A stretch of DNA of 64,000 bases, from NCBI GenBank assembly GCA_002238865.1, contig MPNE01000005.1, positions 121,699 to 185,698 on the forward strand. The letters are read 5' to 3'. Under the pieces are notes generated by a model. It made no database searches, was not told where the DNA came from, and saw nothing but the letters and a program-made list of their open reading frames with translations. Of the stretch, positions 25,328 through 34,253 are shown one piece after another. Position 1 is the stretch's first letter. Each line of letters starts with the position of its first letter. The position numbers and the translations under genes were made by a program. Origin of the DNA: Gemmatimonadetes bacterium bin94 (lineage in GTDB: Bacteria > Gemmatimonadota > Gemmatimonadetes > Longimicrobiales > Gaopeijiaceae).

Positions 25328-26642
25328 GCTTGATCGCCCACTCCATGGCTTCGCTGAACCGGTCGATCTCCTCCAGGGTCGTGTACACGCTCGGGGAGAT
25401 CCGCAGCCCCGTGCACTCTTCGTGTCCGATGGGCACGTTGATGATCCGGTGGGCGTTCCACAGCCAGTTGCTCAGCGCGGCAGTGTCGAGCCCCTCGACG
25501 TGGACATTCGCGATCCCGCAGGCGAAGCCGGGCTTCTGGCTGGTGTTCAGGGACACCCGGTCGTTCTCCAGCAGACGGTTCGCCCAGTAGTCCCGCAGAT
25601 AGATGAGGCGCTCCGCCTTCCGCTCGCCCCCGATCCCCTGGTGGAAGGTCAGCGCCTCGCCGATCGCCAGATAGTTTGCCGCCGGGTGGGTGCCGATCTC
25701 TTCGTACTTGCGGATGTCGCCGTCCATCCGGTCCGGCGCCGCCATCAACGGCCATATCTCCGGGATTTGCTCCCTGCGCACGTGGAGCAGCCCGGTGCCG
25801 TGCGGCGCGAAAAGCCACTTATGAAGGCTCGTCGAGTAGTTGTCGCACTCCAGGTCGCTCAACTTGAAGGGGAAATGCGCCATCGCGTGCGCACCGTCGA
25901 TGATGACCGGGATGTCGTGCCTGCGGGCCATCCGCACAATGTCCCGGACCGGCAGGATCTGGCCCGTCAGGTTGATCATGTGACACATGAGGATGAGCCG
26001 GGTCTTCGGCGTGATGGCCTCTTCGAAGCGGCGCACGACCTCGGCAGGATCCTCGGCCGGAACCGGGACCTTGATCTGCCGCATCACGATACCTTCGCGG
26101 CGCTCGCGCTGCCGGAAGGTGGTCAGCATGCGACCGTAGTCCTGGGTGGTGGTGAGGACCTCATCGCCGGGCCCGAGGTCGTAGCCGAACTGGCAGATCT
26201 GGAGCCCTTCCGACGCGTTGCGCGTGAACGCCACCTCTTCCGTGTCGACACCCCACTGCCGGGCCATCCGTGCCCGGACGCCTTCGCGCTGCGGCTCCAG
26301 GATCTTCCACATCGTGTAGGTCGGCGCCTCGTTGGAATAGTCGAGGTGGCGCTTCATGGCGTCCTGAACGAAGGAGGGCGACGGGCTGACGCCGCCGTTG
26401 TTCAGATTCACCAGCGTACGGTCGACGGTGAAGGCACGGGCGACTTCCCCCCAGAAGGCTTCATCGGCCGCCGTGTCCGCCGGCGAGCCCGGGTGCCGGG
26501 CGAGGTCCCGCGCGATCTCGGTGGCGCTGGCGTTGAATGCCGGGAACTGGGAGGCCCCCAGGGCCGCGGCCGCCGATCCGAGGAAATGACGCCGGCTGGG
26601 ACTCTGCCGGCCCTTCGTGCCGCTGGCTCTCTTGGTATGCAT
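25308..26642 (-). CDS. Tat-exported aminotransferase class V-fold (isopenicillin N epimerase-like) protein
   Basis: The ATG at 26642 has a GGAG about 7 nt upstream and gives 444 residues; an in-frame extension upstream is basic and non-homologous. A twin-arginine signal is present (SRRHFLGSAAAALGAS near residue 17). The PLP-dependent class V fold is shown by RNASEGLQICQFG, the Asp in VIIDGAHAMAHF, and the Schiff-base Lys in STSLHKWLFAPHGTG (near residue 273). The family includes isopenicillin N epimerase and cysteine desulfurases; no Cys loop of desulfurases is evident, so epimerase or lyase activity on an amino acid is more likely. A Tat-exported PLP enzyme is uncommon but known in this subfamily. 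Divergent from rnz. Confidence 0.85.
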   Translation of the reverse strand: MHTKRASGTKGRQSPSRRHFLGSAAAALGASQFPAFNASATEIARDLARHPGSPADTAADEAFWGEVARAFTVDRTLVNLNNGGVSPSPSFVQDAMKRHLDYSNEAPTYTMWKILEPQREGVRARMARQWGVDTEEVAFTRNASEGLQICQFGYDLGPGDEVLTTTQDYGRMLTTFRQRERREGIVMRQIKVPVPAEDPAEVVRRFEEAITPKTRLILMCHMINLTGQILPVRDIVRMARRHDIPVIIDGAHAMAHFPFKLSDLECDNYSTSLHKWLFAPHGTGLLHVRREQIPEIWPLMAAPDRMDGDIRKYEEIGTHPAANYLAIGEALTFHQGIGGERKAERLIYLRDYWANRLLENDRVSLNTSQKPGFACGIANVHVEGLDTAALSNWLWNAHRIINVPIGHEECTGLRISPSVYTTLEEIDRFSEAMEWAIKHGLPEA

Positions 26643-26877
26643 CGCATGCTCCGGTTGGGCCGAGCGAAACCGGGGAAGGGGCCTCGGCGCCGTCGCGCTC
26701 CGTACCGGCAATCCCGTCCCGCTGGCTTGTGTCTGCCTCACGGTAACCATCGCGCCGCGAGAGAGGCAAGCCGGGCCCCGGTTGACGCGGCAACGTCCCT
26801 GTCGACCGCTTCAACGAGTATATTTTGCCGAGCTTCCGTCGCGGGTCACGAATCTCCCTCACCGGTCCCTTCTCCCA

Positions 26878-27789
26878 ATGATACGAGTCCGATTCCTGGG
26901 CACCGCGGCCGCGCGGCCTACCGTCGGCCGCAATGTGTCGGCGATCGCGGTCCAGCGCGAAGGCGAGTCCATCCTGTGGGACTGCGGCGAGGGCACCCAG
27001 CGTCAGATCATGCGGTTCGGCACCGGCTTCTCCTTCTCCCACATCTTCATCACGCACTGTCACGCCGACCACTTCCTCGGCCTCCCGGGTTTGCTCCGGA
27101 CGATGGGGCTGCAGGGGCGGGAAGAGCGCATGCACATCTTCGGCCCGGTCGGGACCGGCGCGACCCTGGGCGCCGCAGTGGGCCTGGGCGTGGAACGGCT
27201 TGCCTTTCCCGTTCACATCAAGAGTCTCAAACCCGGTGAAAGGGTGAACTTCGATGGTTGGGCGGTGCGCGCCTTCCGGACGGATCACGGCGTCGCCGCT
27301 CTCGGATACGCCCTCGTTGAAGACGCGCGGCTGGGCCGTTTCGACGTGGACGCGGTGCGGCGTCTCGGCATTCCGGAGGGACCGCTCTACGGCAAGCTGC
27401 ATCGCGGCGAGGCGATCGAGTTGGCCGGGCGCGTGATCTTACCGGACGATGTGGTCGGTCCGCCCCGGCCAGGGCGGAGGGTCGTGTACACCGGCGACAC
27501 CAGGCCCAGCGGCGACACGTCCCGGGCGGCGATGGGCGCGGACCTCCTCATTCACGAGGCCACCTTCGGCACGGAGGAAGGGAAGCGCGCCCGCGAGACC
27601 CGGCACTCCACCGCCGCCGAGGCTGCGCGCGTTGCGGCAGAGGCTGAGGCGAAGCGACTCGTCCTGACCCACGTCTCGGCACGGTATGCGGACGCGCCGA
27701 AGGTGCTGGAGCGGCAGGCACGGGACATCTTTCCAGCGTCACGGGTTGCGCACGACGGGCTGGAGATCGAGCTGGGATACCATGACTGA
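26878..27789 (+). CDS. rnz: Ribonuclease Z
   Basis: A 303-residue metallo-beta-lactamase-fold RNase starting at ATG 26878 (MIRVRFLGTAAARPT). The zinc motif HCHADH lies near residue 59, with FRTDHG, YTGDTRPS (Asp ligand), HEATF and LTHVSARY supplying the remaining ligands and the tRNase Z pattern. It cuts the 3' trailer from tRNA precursors that lack an encoded CCA, such as the tRNA-Leu in this window. A TATATT at 26819-26824 upstream could be a -10 element but has no -35 partner. The stop overlaps the tyrA start by 8 nt. Confidence 0.92.
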   Translation: MIRVRFLGTAAARPTVGRNVSAIAVQREGESILWDCGEGTQRQIMRFGTGFSFSHIFITHCHADHFLGLPGLLRTMGLQGREERMHIFGPVGTGATLGAAVGLGVERLAFPVHIKSLKPGERVNFDGWAVRAFRTDHGVAALGYALVEDARLGRFDVDAVRRLGIPEGPLYGKLHRGEAIELAGRVILPDDVVGPPRPGRRVVYTGDTRPSGDTSRAAMGADLLIHEATFGTEEGKRARETRHSTAAEAARVAAEAEAKRLVLTHVSARYADAPKVLERQARDIFPASRVAHDGLEIELGYHD

Positions 27790-28702
27790 GCCCGGCCCGG
27801 TGGCTTTTCCGACACGGGGCGGAGGCGCGGTAACGATTGTGGGACTCGGGGTCATGGGAGGGTCGATTGCGAAGGCCCTGATGCGGCGGGCACCACGGAT
27901 GCGGATCTTCGGGATCGAACCGGACGGCGAGACCGCGGCCCGGGCGGCCGGCGACGGGGTCCGGCTGAGGGGAGCGCTGGAGGAGTGTGAGATCGACGGC
28001 GGTGTCGTCGTCTTCGCGGCCCCCCTGGACGCGGTGGCGACCCTGGTGCGAACCACGAGAGCCACCTGGGCCCGTGCGGCTCTGGCCACCGACGTCACCA
28101 GCCTGAAGGTTCCGGTGCTCGAGGCCGTGGGGCGTGGTGCGGCGGGACGGCACGTCTTCGTGGGCGCCCACCCCATGTGCGGATCCGAACGCTCCGGGTA
28201 CGGGGCCGCGGAGGCGGACCTCTTCGACGGCGCCGACGTATGGCTGTGTCCGCCCGGGGAAGAGCCCGGCACCCCGGCTGCACACGCGGAGGAAGGTGCT
28301 GGAGCACCCCGAGGCACGGGGCCGATCGAACGCGCCCGCACGTTCTGGCGGTTCCTCGGGGGCCGCCCCCGAGTGGTCGCCGCCGCCAGGCACGATCGGG
28401 TCATGGCCTGGGCCAGTCATCTCCCGCAACTCCTCGCGAGCGCCCTGGCGTCGTCGCTGGAGGAAGCCGCGATCGGACACGACGAACTCGGCCCCGGAGG
28501 CCGGGACATGACGCGTCTCGCCGGGTCCAATCCCGATATGTGGGCACCGCTTCTCGAAGCCGCCGCCAAGGAAGACGCCGGGGCGCTCAGGGCCGTCGAA
28601 GTCCGGCTGGCGGCGGCTCGCCGCATGTTGGAACGGGGGGACCTCGCCGGTGTGCGGGACATGCTTGAACGGGGGAGACGGTGGACGGCGGCGACGCGCT
28701 GA
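27782..28702 (+). CDS. tyrA: Prephenate dehydrogenase
   Basis: A 306-residue protein beginning at ATG 27782, inside the last codons of rnz. The N-terminal NAD(P)-binding motif is VGLGVMGGSIAKAL (near residue 19). The substrate region shows GAHPMCGSERSGYGAA, and the helical C-terminal domain shows HDRVMAWASHLPQLLASALA, both characteristic of the TyrA family. It oxidatively decarboxylates prephenate to 4-hydroxyphenylpyruvate for tyrosine synthesis; arogenate as substrate cannot be excluded. The stop lies 22 nt inside the GTG start of aroA. It is thus tightly coupled to another aromatic-pathway enzyme. Confidence 0.9.
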   Translation: MTEPGPVAFPTRGGGAVTIVGLGVMGGSIAKALMRRAPRMRIFGIEPDGETAARAAGDGVRLRGALEECEIDGGVVVFAAPLDAVATLVRTTRATWARAALATDVTSLKVPVLEAVGRGAAGRHVFVGAHPMCGSERSGYGAAEADLFDGADVWLCPPGEEPGTPAAHAEEGAGAPRGTGPIERARTFWRFLGGRPRVVAAARHDRVMAWASHLPQLLASALASSLEEAAIGHDELGPGGRDMTRLAGSNPDMWAPLLEAAAKEDAGALRAVEVRLAAARRMLERGDLAGVRDMLERGRRWTAATR

Positions 28703-28992
28703 CCCTGCGGGTGCCGGGCGACAAGTCCATCACCCAGCGCGCCCTGATCTTCGGGGGTCTCGCCGACGGGGAGAGCCGAATCGGAGGCGTGCTCCGTGGG
28801 GCGGACCCGGTCGCGACCGGCCGCGCCCTGGCGTCGCTCGGCGTGGAGATCACGGGTCTGGATGGTGTGGATCGAGATTCGCTGCGGATCCGGGGGCGCG
28901 GCTTGAGGGCCTGGACCCGGCCCGGCGGTGTGCTCGATCTGTGCAACAGCGGCACCGGTGCCCGTCTACTGGCGGGGGGGGCCGGGGGCCCG
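28681..28992 (+). pseudogene. aroA: 5' part of aroA (EPSP synthase), cut off by a frameshift
   Basis: A GTG at 28681 preceded by GGGGGAG opens a reading frame with the EPSP synthase N-terminus: RVPGDKSITQRALIFGGLADG (phosphoshikimate/PEP-binding Lys-Ser) and LDLCNSGTGARLLAG. Directly after this the frame runs into GC-rich nonsense, while the rest of AroA continues in the +1 frame. The expected text between RLLAG and the downstream LPAQPLSAVLAGDASL is short, so about 25 nt appear to be inserted. Either the gene is disrupted or the sequence is wrong here. Without correction the product is a useless 303-residue chimera. Confidence 0.7.
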
Positions 28993-30784
28993 CCCCCCGC
29001 CCCGGGGGTGGCGGGCGGGGCTGCCTGCCCAGCCGCTGTCCGCGGTGTTGGCCGGCGACGCATCGCTCTCCAGCCGGCCCATGGACCGCATTGCGCGGCC
29101 GCTCAGGCGCATGGGCGCCTCGGTCGAGTACCTGGAACGAAGCGGGGTCCTCCCCATGAGGATCACCGGCGGCGAGCTTGCCGCGATCCGCCACGACGGC
29201 ACGGTTGCCAGCGCGCAGGTGAAGAGCGCCATCCTGCTGGCGGGGGTGGGCGCGGGCGTGGCCGTGGACGTGCGCGAGCCCCGGCGGTCCCGCGATCACA
29301 GCGAGCGAATGTTCGAGGCCATGGGCGTGGACGTTGTGGAGCGAGCGGTCGAAGCCGGGTGGATGGTCCGGATCGCGGCGCCACCACCACGGCTGGCGCC
29401 GCTCGACATGGACGTGCCGGGCGATTTTTCCTCGGCGGCGTTTTTTCTGGCCTGGGCCGCGCTGGCCGGCGGTGCGGGGCCGCTTACGGCATGTGCGGTC
29501 GGGCTCAACGCGACGAGAACGGGGCTCCTCCCGGTGCTTGCACGCATGGGTGTGCGCGTCGATGTACGCTTGCGCGCGAACGCGGGTGGTGAGCCCGTCG
29601 GCGACCTTCGGGTCGCAAAGCGCGCGAACCCGCTGCGATCGGTACGGGTGGGGCAGGGGGAAGTGCCCGGCATGATCGACGAGATTCCCGTGTTGGCTGT
29701 CCTGGCTGCGCGCGCCGAGGGGGTCACGCGGATCACCGGGGCTCGTGAGCTCCGTGTCAAGGAGTCGGATCGGCTGGCTGCGTTGGCCGTGAACCTGCGG
29801 CGGATCGGTGTGGAGGTGGAGGAGCTGCCCGACGGCCTGGAAATCGAGGGCACGCGCCGCCCGTTGTCGGGGGTGGTGGAGTGCTTCGGCGATCACCGCA
29901 TCGCCATGGCGTTCGGTGTGCTTGGCCGTACTCCGCGGTGCGACGTGCGAGTGGACGATCCCCGGGTGTCGGAGGTGAGCTTCCCCGGCTTCTGGGAATT
30001 GCTGACACGGGTGGAGAATGCGGCGGCTCAGCGGGCGCCGGGATCCGGCGGCGGGGGCGCGGGGACGAGCGGCGGCAGCGCGGCCGAGAGTTGTCTGGTC
30101 GTCGCCATCGACGGCTCCGCGGGTTCGGGAAAGTCGACCACCGCGGCCTCCGTGGCCGTGCGGCTGGGCTTCCGCCACCTGGATTCGGGAGCCATCTATC
30201 GGGCGGTCACGCTGGGATTGCTCGATGCCGGACTCGGAGGGGCGGCGTCCGGGGGGATCACGCCCGGGCAACTGGCGGCCCTGGACATCGATGTAAGGTG
30301 GAAGGGCCGGAAAATGGAGGTGTGGATGGGAGGAGCGCCGGTGCCGGAGGAGGCTCTGCGGGCAGAGCGGGTTACCGCGATGGTGTCCCAGGTGTCGGCA
30401 GCTCGATCGGTGCGGGCCCATCTGCTTGCCTTGCAGCGCTCGGCGGCTGCGGGTCCGGGAGTGGTGGCCGAAGGCAGGGACATGGGGACGGTCGTGTTCC
30501 CCATGGCCGGCGTGAAGGTGCATCTGGACGCGGACCCCAGGGAACGTGCCCGCAGACGCATACTGCAGAGGGACGGCCGCATCCCGGACGACGATGAGAT
30601 CGAGACGGAAGCCAACCGGCTGATGCAGCGCGACGCGCGCGATTCGTCTCGGGCCATCGCCCCGCTTCAGATTGCGGAAGATGCAGTACAGCTGGACACG
30701 ACCGAACTGAGCCCTGCTGCTCAGACGGAGGCCATCGTACGTTTGGCGAGGGCGGCCGGGGCCGATCTCCCCGACCTTTCGTAG
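28928..30784 (+). CDS. aroA-cmk: AroA C-terminal portion fused to cytidylate kinase
   Basis: The frame running to 30784 contains the rest of EPSP synthase, GDASLSSRPMDRIARPL, SAQVKSAILLAG, DEIPVLAVLAA, RVKESDRLAAL and DHRIAMAFGV, so all later active-site segments are intact. A Gly/Ser/Ala linker follows, then from about 30091 a complete CMP kinase: P-loop GSAGSGKSTT, LDSGAIYRAVTLG, VAEGRDMGTVVFP and RDARDSSRAIAPL. The start at 28928 is only the first GTG in frame; the real protein should begin at 28681. AroA makes 5-enolpyruvylshikimate-3-phosphate; Cmk phosphorylates (d)CMP. Adjacent cmk and rpsA is a widespread order. The first residues of this frame, before about 29030, are not genuine. 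Confidence 0.85.
   Translation: MCSICATAAPVPVYWRGGPGARPPPRGWRAGLPAQPLSAVLAGDASLSSRPMDRIARPLRRMGASVEYLERSGVLPMRITGGELAAIRHDGTVASAQVKSAILLAGVGAGVAVDVREPRRSRDHSERMFEAMGVDVVERAVEAGWMVRIAAPPPRLAPLDMDVPGDFSSAAFFLAWAALAGGAGPLTACAVGLNATRTGLLPVLARMGVRVDVRLRANAGGEPVGDLRVAKRANPLRSVRVGQGEVPGMIDEIPVLAVLAARAEGVTRITGARELRVKESDRLAALAVNLRRIGVEVEELPDGLEIEGTRRPLSGVVECFGDHRIAMAFGVLGRTPRCDVRVDDPRVSEVSFPGFWELLTRVENAAAQRAPGSGGGGAGTSGGSAAESCLVVAIDGSAGSGKSTTAASVAVRLGFRHLDSGAIYRAVTLGLLDAGLGGAASGGITPGQLAALDIDVRWKGRKMEVWMGGAPVPEEALRAERVTAMVSQVSAARSVRAHLLALQRSAAAGPGVVAEGRDMGTVVFPMAGVKVHLDADPRERARRRILQRDGRIPDDDEIETEANRLMQRDARDSSRAIAPLQIAEDAVQLDTTELSPAAQTEAIVRLARAAGADLPDLS
28972..29000. repeat. GC-only hairpin at the aroA frameshift
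   Basis: GCGGGGGG (28972-28979) and CCCCCCGC (28993-29000) are perfect inverted arms around an almost pure G/C loop. It lies exactly where the aroA reading frame is lost. Such foldbacks are typical sites of replication slippage and also of sequencing or assembly error. Confidence 0.6.
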
Positions 30785-30825
30785 CGCATCCCACGCCACT
30801 TCCGTCCCGGTCTCGAATGCGCTAT

Positions 30826-30841
30826 GGTACAAGACTGTACC
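30826..30841. promoter_or_regulatory. Palindrome in the leader region of rpsA
   Basis: GGTACA-agac-TGTACC is a perfect 6-bp inverted repeat with a 4-nt spacer, 216 nt upstream of the rpsA start in the 272-nt gap after cmk. It could be an operator or the base of an RNA hairpin. S1 mRNA leaders are often structured for autoregulation, but nothing here proves it. Confidence 0.25.
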
Positions 30842-31056
30842 CCAGAAACCGCGCTCGAATGAGGCAACAACGCTCAAGGCATCCATCGGTGCCCCTTCGC
30901 GCGTCCATACGGGGCAGGAACACGGAAATCGGTTCCGGGCCATTGGGCGGGTGGTCCCGGCGACCGTCATTTCATTCAACCCCGGCCTTCACCGCGCCAC
31001 TCCCGCCGGCCGGATCGATTTTGGAGCGCCAGACGTGTGCTGGCGAAGCGATAACC

Positions 31057-32943
31057 ATGAACGACACACAAGAGAACCCTGCAGCCCCGGACACCCCGGA
31101 TACCCAGGACCTCGCAGCACCGTCCGCGGACGACAACGGTGCCTACCCTGACGAGATTTCCCCGGAGCTCTTCAACGATCCGTACGGCGAAGAGATCCTC
31201 GACGTCTCCCGCGACGACTTCGAGGCGATGCTCTCCGAGCACCAGACGGCTGGCGGAGACATCCGCGAAGGCCAGATTGTCCAGGCGAGAGTATTGCGGA
31301 CCACCGATTCGACGGTCATCCTCGAGTTCGGCTTCAAGAGTGAGGGCGCCGTTGGACTCGAAGAGTTCAAGGATCCCGAATCGATCGAGCCGGGACAGGA
31401 AGTCGAAGTACTCCTCGAGAGCCTCGAAGACGACGATGGTGTGGTGGTGCTCTCGAAGAAGAAGGCGGACTTCCTCAGGGTCTGGGAGCTGATCAGGGAC
31501 GCGTTCGAGAACGACCGTCCGGTGAAGGGCCTTCTGACCCGGAAGATCAAGGGTGGGGTGACCGTGGACATCATGGGCGTGGACGCTTTCCTGCCCGGAT
31601 CCCAGATCGCGCTCCGGCGGGTCCCGAACATCGAGGATCTGATCGGAGACACCTACGATTTCAAGATCATCAAGCTGAACAAGCGCCGGCGGAACATCGT
31701 CGTCTCGCGCAGAGTCATCCTCGAGCGGGAGAGGAAGAAAAAGCGCTCCACCCTCGTCAAGGAGCTCCTCAACGGCCAGGTCCGGGAGGGAATCGTCAAG
31801 AACATCACCGACTTCGGCGCCTTCATCGATCTGGGTGGGCTCGACGGACTCCTTCACATCACCGACATGTCGTGGGGCCGGGTCGGGCATCCGTCAGAGG
31901 TCGTGGACATCGGAAGCACGCTGGACGTCAAGGTGCTGGACATCGATTGGGACCGGGAGCGCATCTCGCTCGGGCTCAAGCAGCTTCTGCCATATCCCTG
32001 GACGGACATCGAGGATCGGTATCCCGTGGGCGCGCGCGTTCGCGGCAAGGTGGTTTCCATCACGAACTACGGGGCATTCGTGGAACTGCAGAAGGGCGTG
32101 GAAGGGTTGGTCCACATTTCGGAAATGTCGTGGACACGCAATGTGCGGCACCCCTCCAAACTCGTCTCCATCGGTGACGAGATCGAGGCGGTCGTCCTGA
32201 AGGTCGACCCGAACGACGAAAAGATCTCCCTTGGCATGAAGCAGATCGAAGAGGATCCGTGGCTGGCCTTCCCGGTGAAGTACCCCTCGGGAACTCAGCT
32301 TTCGGGAACGGTCCGCAACCTCACGTCCTTCGGGGCGTTCGTGGAGATCGAGTCCGGGATCGACGGCCTCGTCCACGTTTCCGACATGAGCTGGACGCGC
32401 CGGGTGGAGCACCCATCCGAGGTCGTGCAGAAGGGCGAGCGCGTCGATGTCATGGTCCTGGATGTGGACTCGGACAACAAGCGAATCTCGCTGGGCATCA
32501 AGCAATTGTTCGACGATCCCTGGCCGAGTCTGGTGATGGAGTACGCCAAGGGGCAGGAAGTGGAGGGCAGTGTCGTCCGGCTCCAGGACAGGGGCATCGT
32601 CATGGATCTCGGTCACGGCGTGGAGGGCTTCGTGCCCGGGTCCCATTCAGGCATACGCGCCGAAGGTCTGGAGGACTACTTCCGGGTCGGCGACACCGTG
32701 CCGCTGCGGGTTATTTCCTCCGATGCCTCGGAACGCCGAATCGTTCTGGAGGTCCTGGAGGCGCCTGTGCGACGGGCCGGTTCCGATCCCTCCGACGACG
32801 AGGCCGTGACTCCGAGCGACGAGGGGGCCGTGGTGGCGGACGACGAACCGGCCGAGTCTCCGAGTGATGAGGAAGCCGCGGCTTCGGGTGGTGAGGAAGC
32901 CGTGGCTTCGGGTGATGAGGAGACGCCTGAACTCGAGTCGTAG
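31057..32943 (+). CDS. rpsA: 30S ribosomal protein S1
   Basis: The ATG at 31057 (MNDTQENPAAPDTPDTQ) gives 628 residues; the open frame upstream lacks S1 character. Six S1 RNA-binding repeats can be counted, the later ones with the classic FGAFVELxxGxxGLVHISEMSW pattern (for example YGAFVELQKGVEGLVHISEM). An acidic N-terminal tail of about 60 residues precedes the first repeat. An acidic Ala/Ser/Gly/Glu tail with short repeats (EEAAASGGEEAVASGDEE) follows the sixth. S1 recruits mRNA to the 30S subunit. Its location after cmk is the common arrangement. The tail repeats are rich in GATGAGGAAGCC-type codons and may vary in copy number between strains. Confidence 0.95.
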   Translation: MNDTQENPAAPDTPDTQDLAAPSADDNGAYPDEISPELFNDPYGEEILDVSRDDFEAMLSEHQTAGGDIREGQIVQARVLRTTDSTVILEFGFKSEGAVGLEEFKDPESIEPGQEVEVLLESLEDDDGVVVLSKKKADFLRVWELIRDAFENDRPVKGLLTRKIKGGVTVDIMGVDAFLPGSQIALRRVPNIEDLIGDTYDFKIIKLNKRRRNIVVSRRVILERERKKKRSTLVKELLNGQVREGIVKNITDFGAFIDLGGLDGLLHITDMSWGRVGHPSEVVDIGSTLDVKVLDIDWDRERISLGLKQLLPYPWTDIEDRYPVGARVRGKVVSITNYGAFVELQKGVEGLVHISEMSWTRNVRHPSKLVSIGDEIEAVVLKVDPNDEKISLGMKQIEEDPWLAFPVKYPSGTQLSGTVRNLTSFGAFVEIESGIDGLVHVSDMSWTRRVEHPSEVVQKGERVDVMVLDVDSDNKRISLGIKQLFDDPWPSLVMEYAKGQEVEGSVVRLQDRGIVMDLGHGVEGFVPGSHSGIRAEGLEDYFRVGDTVPLRVISSDASERRIVLEVLEAPVRRAGSDPSDDEAVTPSDEGAVVADDEPAESPSDEEAAASGGEEAVASGDEETPELES

Positions 32944-32971
32944 GGGGACAGTGGCTACAGTGGCGAGGACA

Positions 32972-34186
32972 ATGAAGCGAAGGCCGCCGCTGTTGCTCGT
33001 CATGAGCTCCCTGCTGGCTGGCGCAGTCTTCGCCTGTGCCGCCGGTGGGAGGGGCGGCAATGGCGAGATCGAGGAGTCGGCCCACGAACGCCGGATAGCG
33101 GGTCCGGCATTGCCGGGTCCCGTGATCGGGGTCGTGCTCCCGGTTTCGGGGTCTCCGTCCAATCGCGAGTATACCCGCCTGTTCATGGAAGGCGTGGAGA
33201 TCGCGGCGGACCTGGCGCGGCGGGCGGGGCTGGATGTCGAATTGCTTGTCGAGGACAACCGCGGAACGGCATCGGGAACCGTCCGAGGCGTATCCGCGCT
33301 CGTGTCCCGGGGTGCCGTGGCCATTCTCGGCCCCCTCGCCGCGGACAACGTCGGTGTCGCAGTCCGCAACGCGCCCGGCAGCGTGCCGTTTTTCTCACCG
33401 ACCGCCAGATACCTCCCCGTCGGCCGCAGGGGAGTGTACAGCCTTGGCGCGGGCGACCCCGGAGCCGGGCTCGCGCTCGCCGAGGCGGTGGCCGATCTCG
33501 GCTACCGCGATGCCGTGGTCATCCACCCGCGCAGCGCCGGCGAGAGACTGGAGGCGGTGGCGTTTCAGGAAGCGTTTGCGGCTGGGGGAGGGGTTGTGCG
33601 CCGGCGCATACCGTATCAGCCGGGGATCACGACGTTCGAGGAGCCGTTGACCGAGGTGATGCTGCTGGCTCCCAGCTTGCTGGTGATCATGGCCCCGCCG
33701 GGCGACGTGGAACTCCTCGCCCCCCAAATCGCCTTCTTCGGTCTCGACGAACTCGGCGTGCAGGTCGCGGGTACGGCCGCCTGGACCACGCCGTCCGTGA
33801 TCGAAGCGGTCGCGAGACGGCATACCGACGGCGTCGTCGCGGTGAGTACCGTGCCGCCCGGGGCGGTGAGGGAGCCGCCCGCAGAGTTCGTCGATGAGTA
33901 CGAGAGGCGCTTTCGACGGTCACTTCACAGCACGATACCGGCCGCCGGCTTCGACCTTCTGCGCATGGCGGTGGGGGCGTACGGCCAAGCTGCCCGCACA
34001 TCGGGCGACATGATCACAGCCCTCGAACGCCTGCACCGGTTCGAAGGCGTCACCGGTACCTATTCCTTCTCCGGGGGCCGCCTGACGCGGGAGTTCCATC
34101 CGGTGAGGATCTTCGACGGCAACCTGTACCCGGCGGATGCCGACTGGATCTCGATTCCTCCGCCCGGACACCCGGCGGCCCGTTGA
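32972..34186 (+). CDS. Periplasmic-binding-protein-like lipoprotein (branched-chain amino acid type)
   Basis: The ATG at 32972 gives 404 residues; in-frame GTG codons at 32951 and 32960 are alternatives. A lipoprotein signal ([15 protein letters not shown], Cys near residue 22) is followed by a type 1 periplasmic binding fold: [44 protein letters not shown] and VPFFSPTAR. It resembles Leu/Ile/Val-binding proteins and also the LpoA-type activators of penicillin-binding proteins that share this fold. No permease or ATPase genes are adjacent, so a role other than ABC import, such as sensing or envelope assembly, is possible. It lies 28 nt after rpsA and 67 nt before pccB. Confidence 0.75.
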   Translation: MKRRPPLLLVMSSLLAGAVFACAAGGRGGNGEIEESAHERRIAGPALPGPVIGVVLPVSGSPSNREYTRLFMEGVEIAADLARRAGLDVELLVEDNRGTASGTVRGVSALVSRGAVAILGPLAADNVGVAVRNAPGSVPFFSPTARYLPVGRRGVYSLGAGDPGAGLALAEAVADLGYRDAVVIHPRSAGERLEAVAFQEAFAAGGGVVRRRIPYQPGITTFEEPLTEVMLLAPSLLVIMAPPGDVELLAPQIAFFGLDELGVQVAGTAAWTTPSVIEAVARRHTDGVVAVSTVPPGAVREPPAEFVDEYERRFRRSLHSTIPAAGFDLLRMAVGAYGQAARTSGDMITALERLHRFEGVTGTYSFSGGRLTREFHPVRIFDGNLYPADADWISIPPPGHPAAR

Positions 34187-34253
34187 TCCGCGGCACCTCC
34201 GTGATCCGCGGCCCCCGACTCCCCGCACCCCGCCACTGCGCGCGCCCGTGCCC

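Noticed and set aside
26782..26824. Promoter for rnz (TTGACG with TATATT)
   Set aside because: The two hexamers are 31 nt apart, too far for a sigma-70 promoter, and no better -35 is in place.
28850..30979. A 709-codon minus-strand ORF over aroA-cmk
   Set aside because: Entirely antisense to conserved EPSP synthase and CMP kinase motifs; low-complexity basic product.
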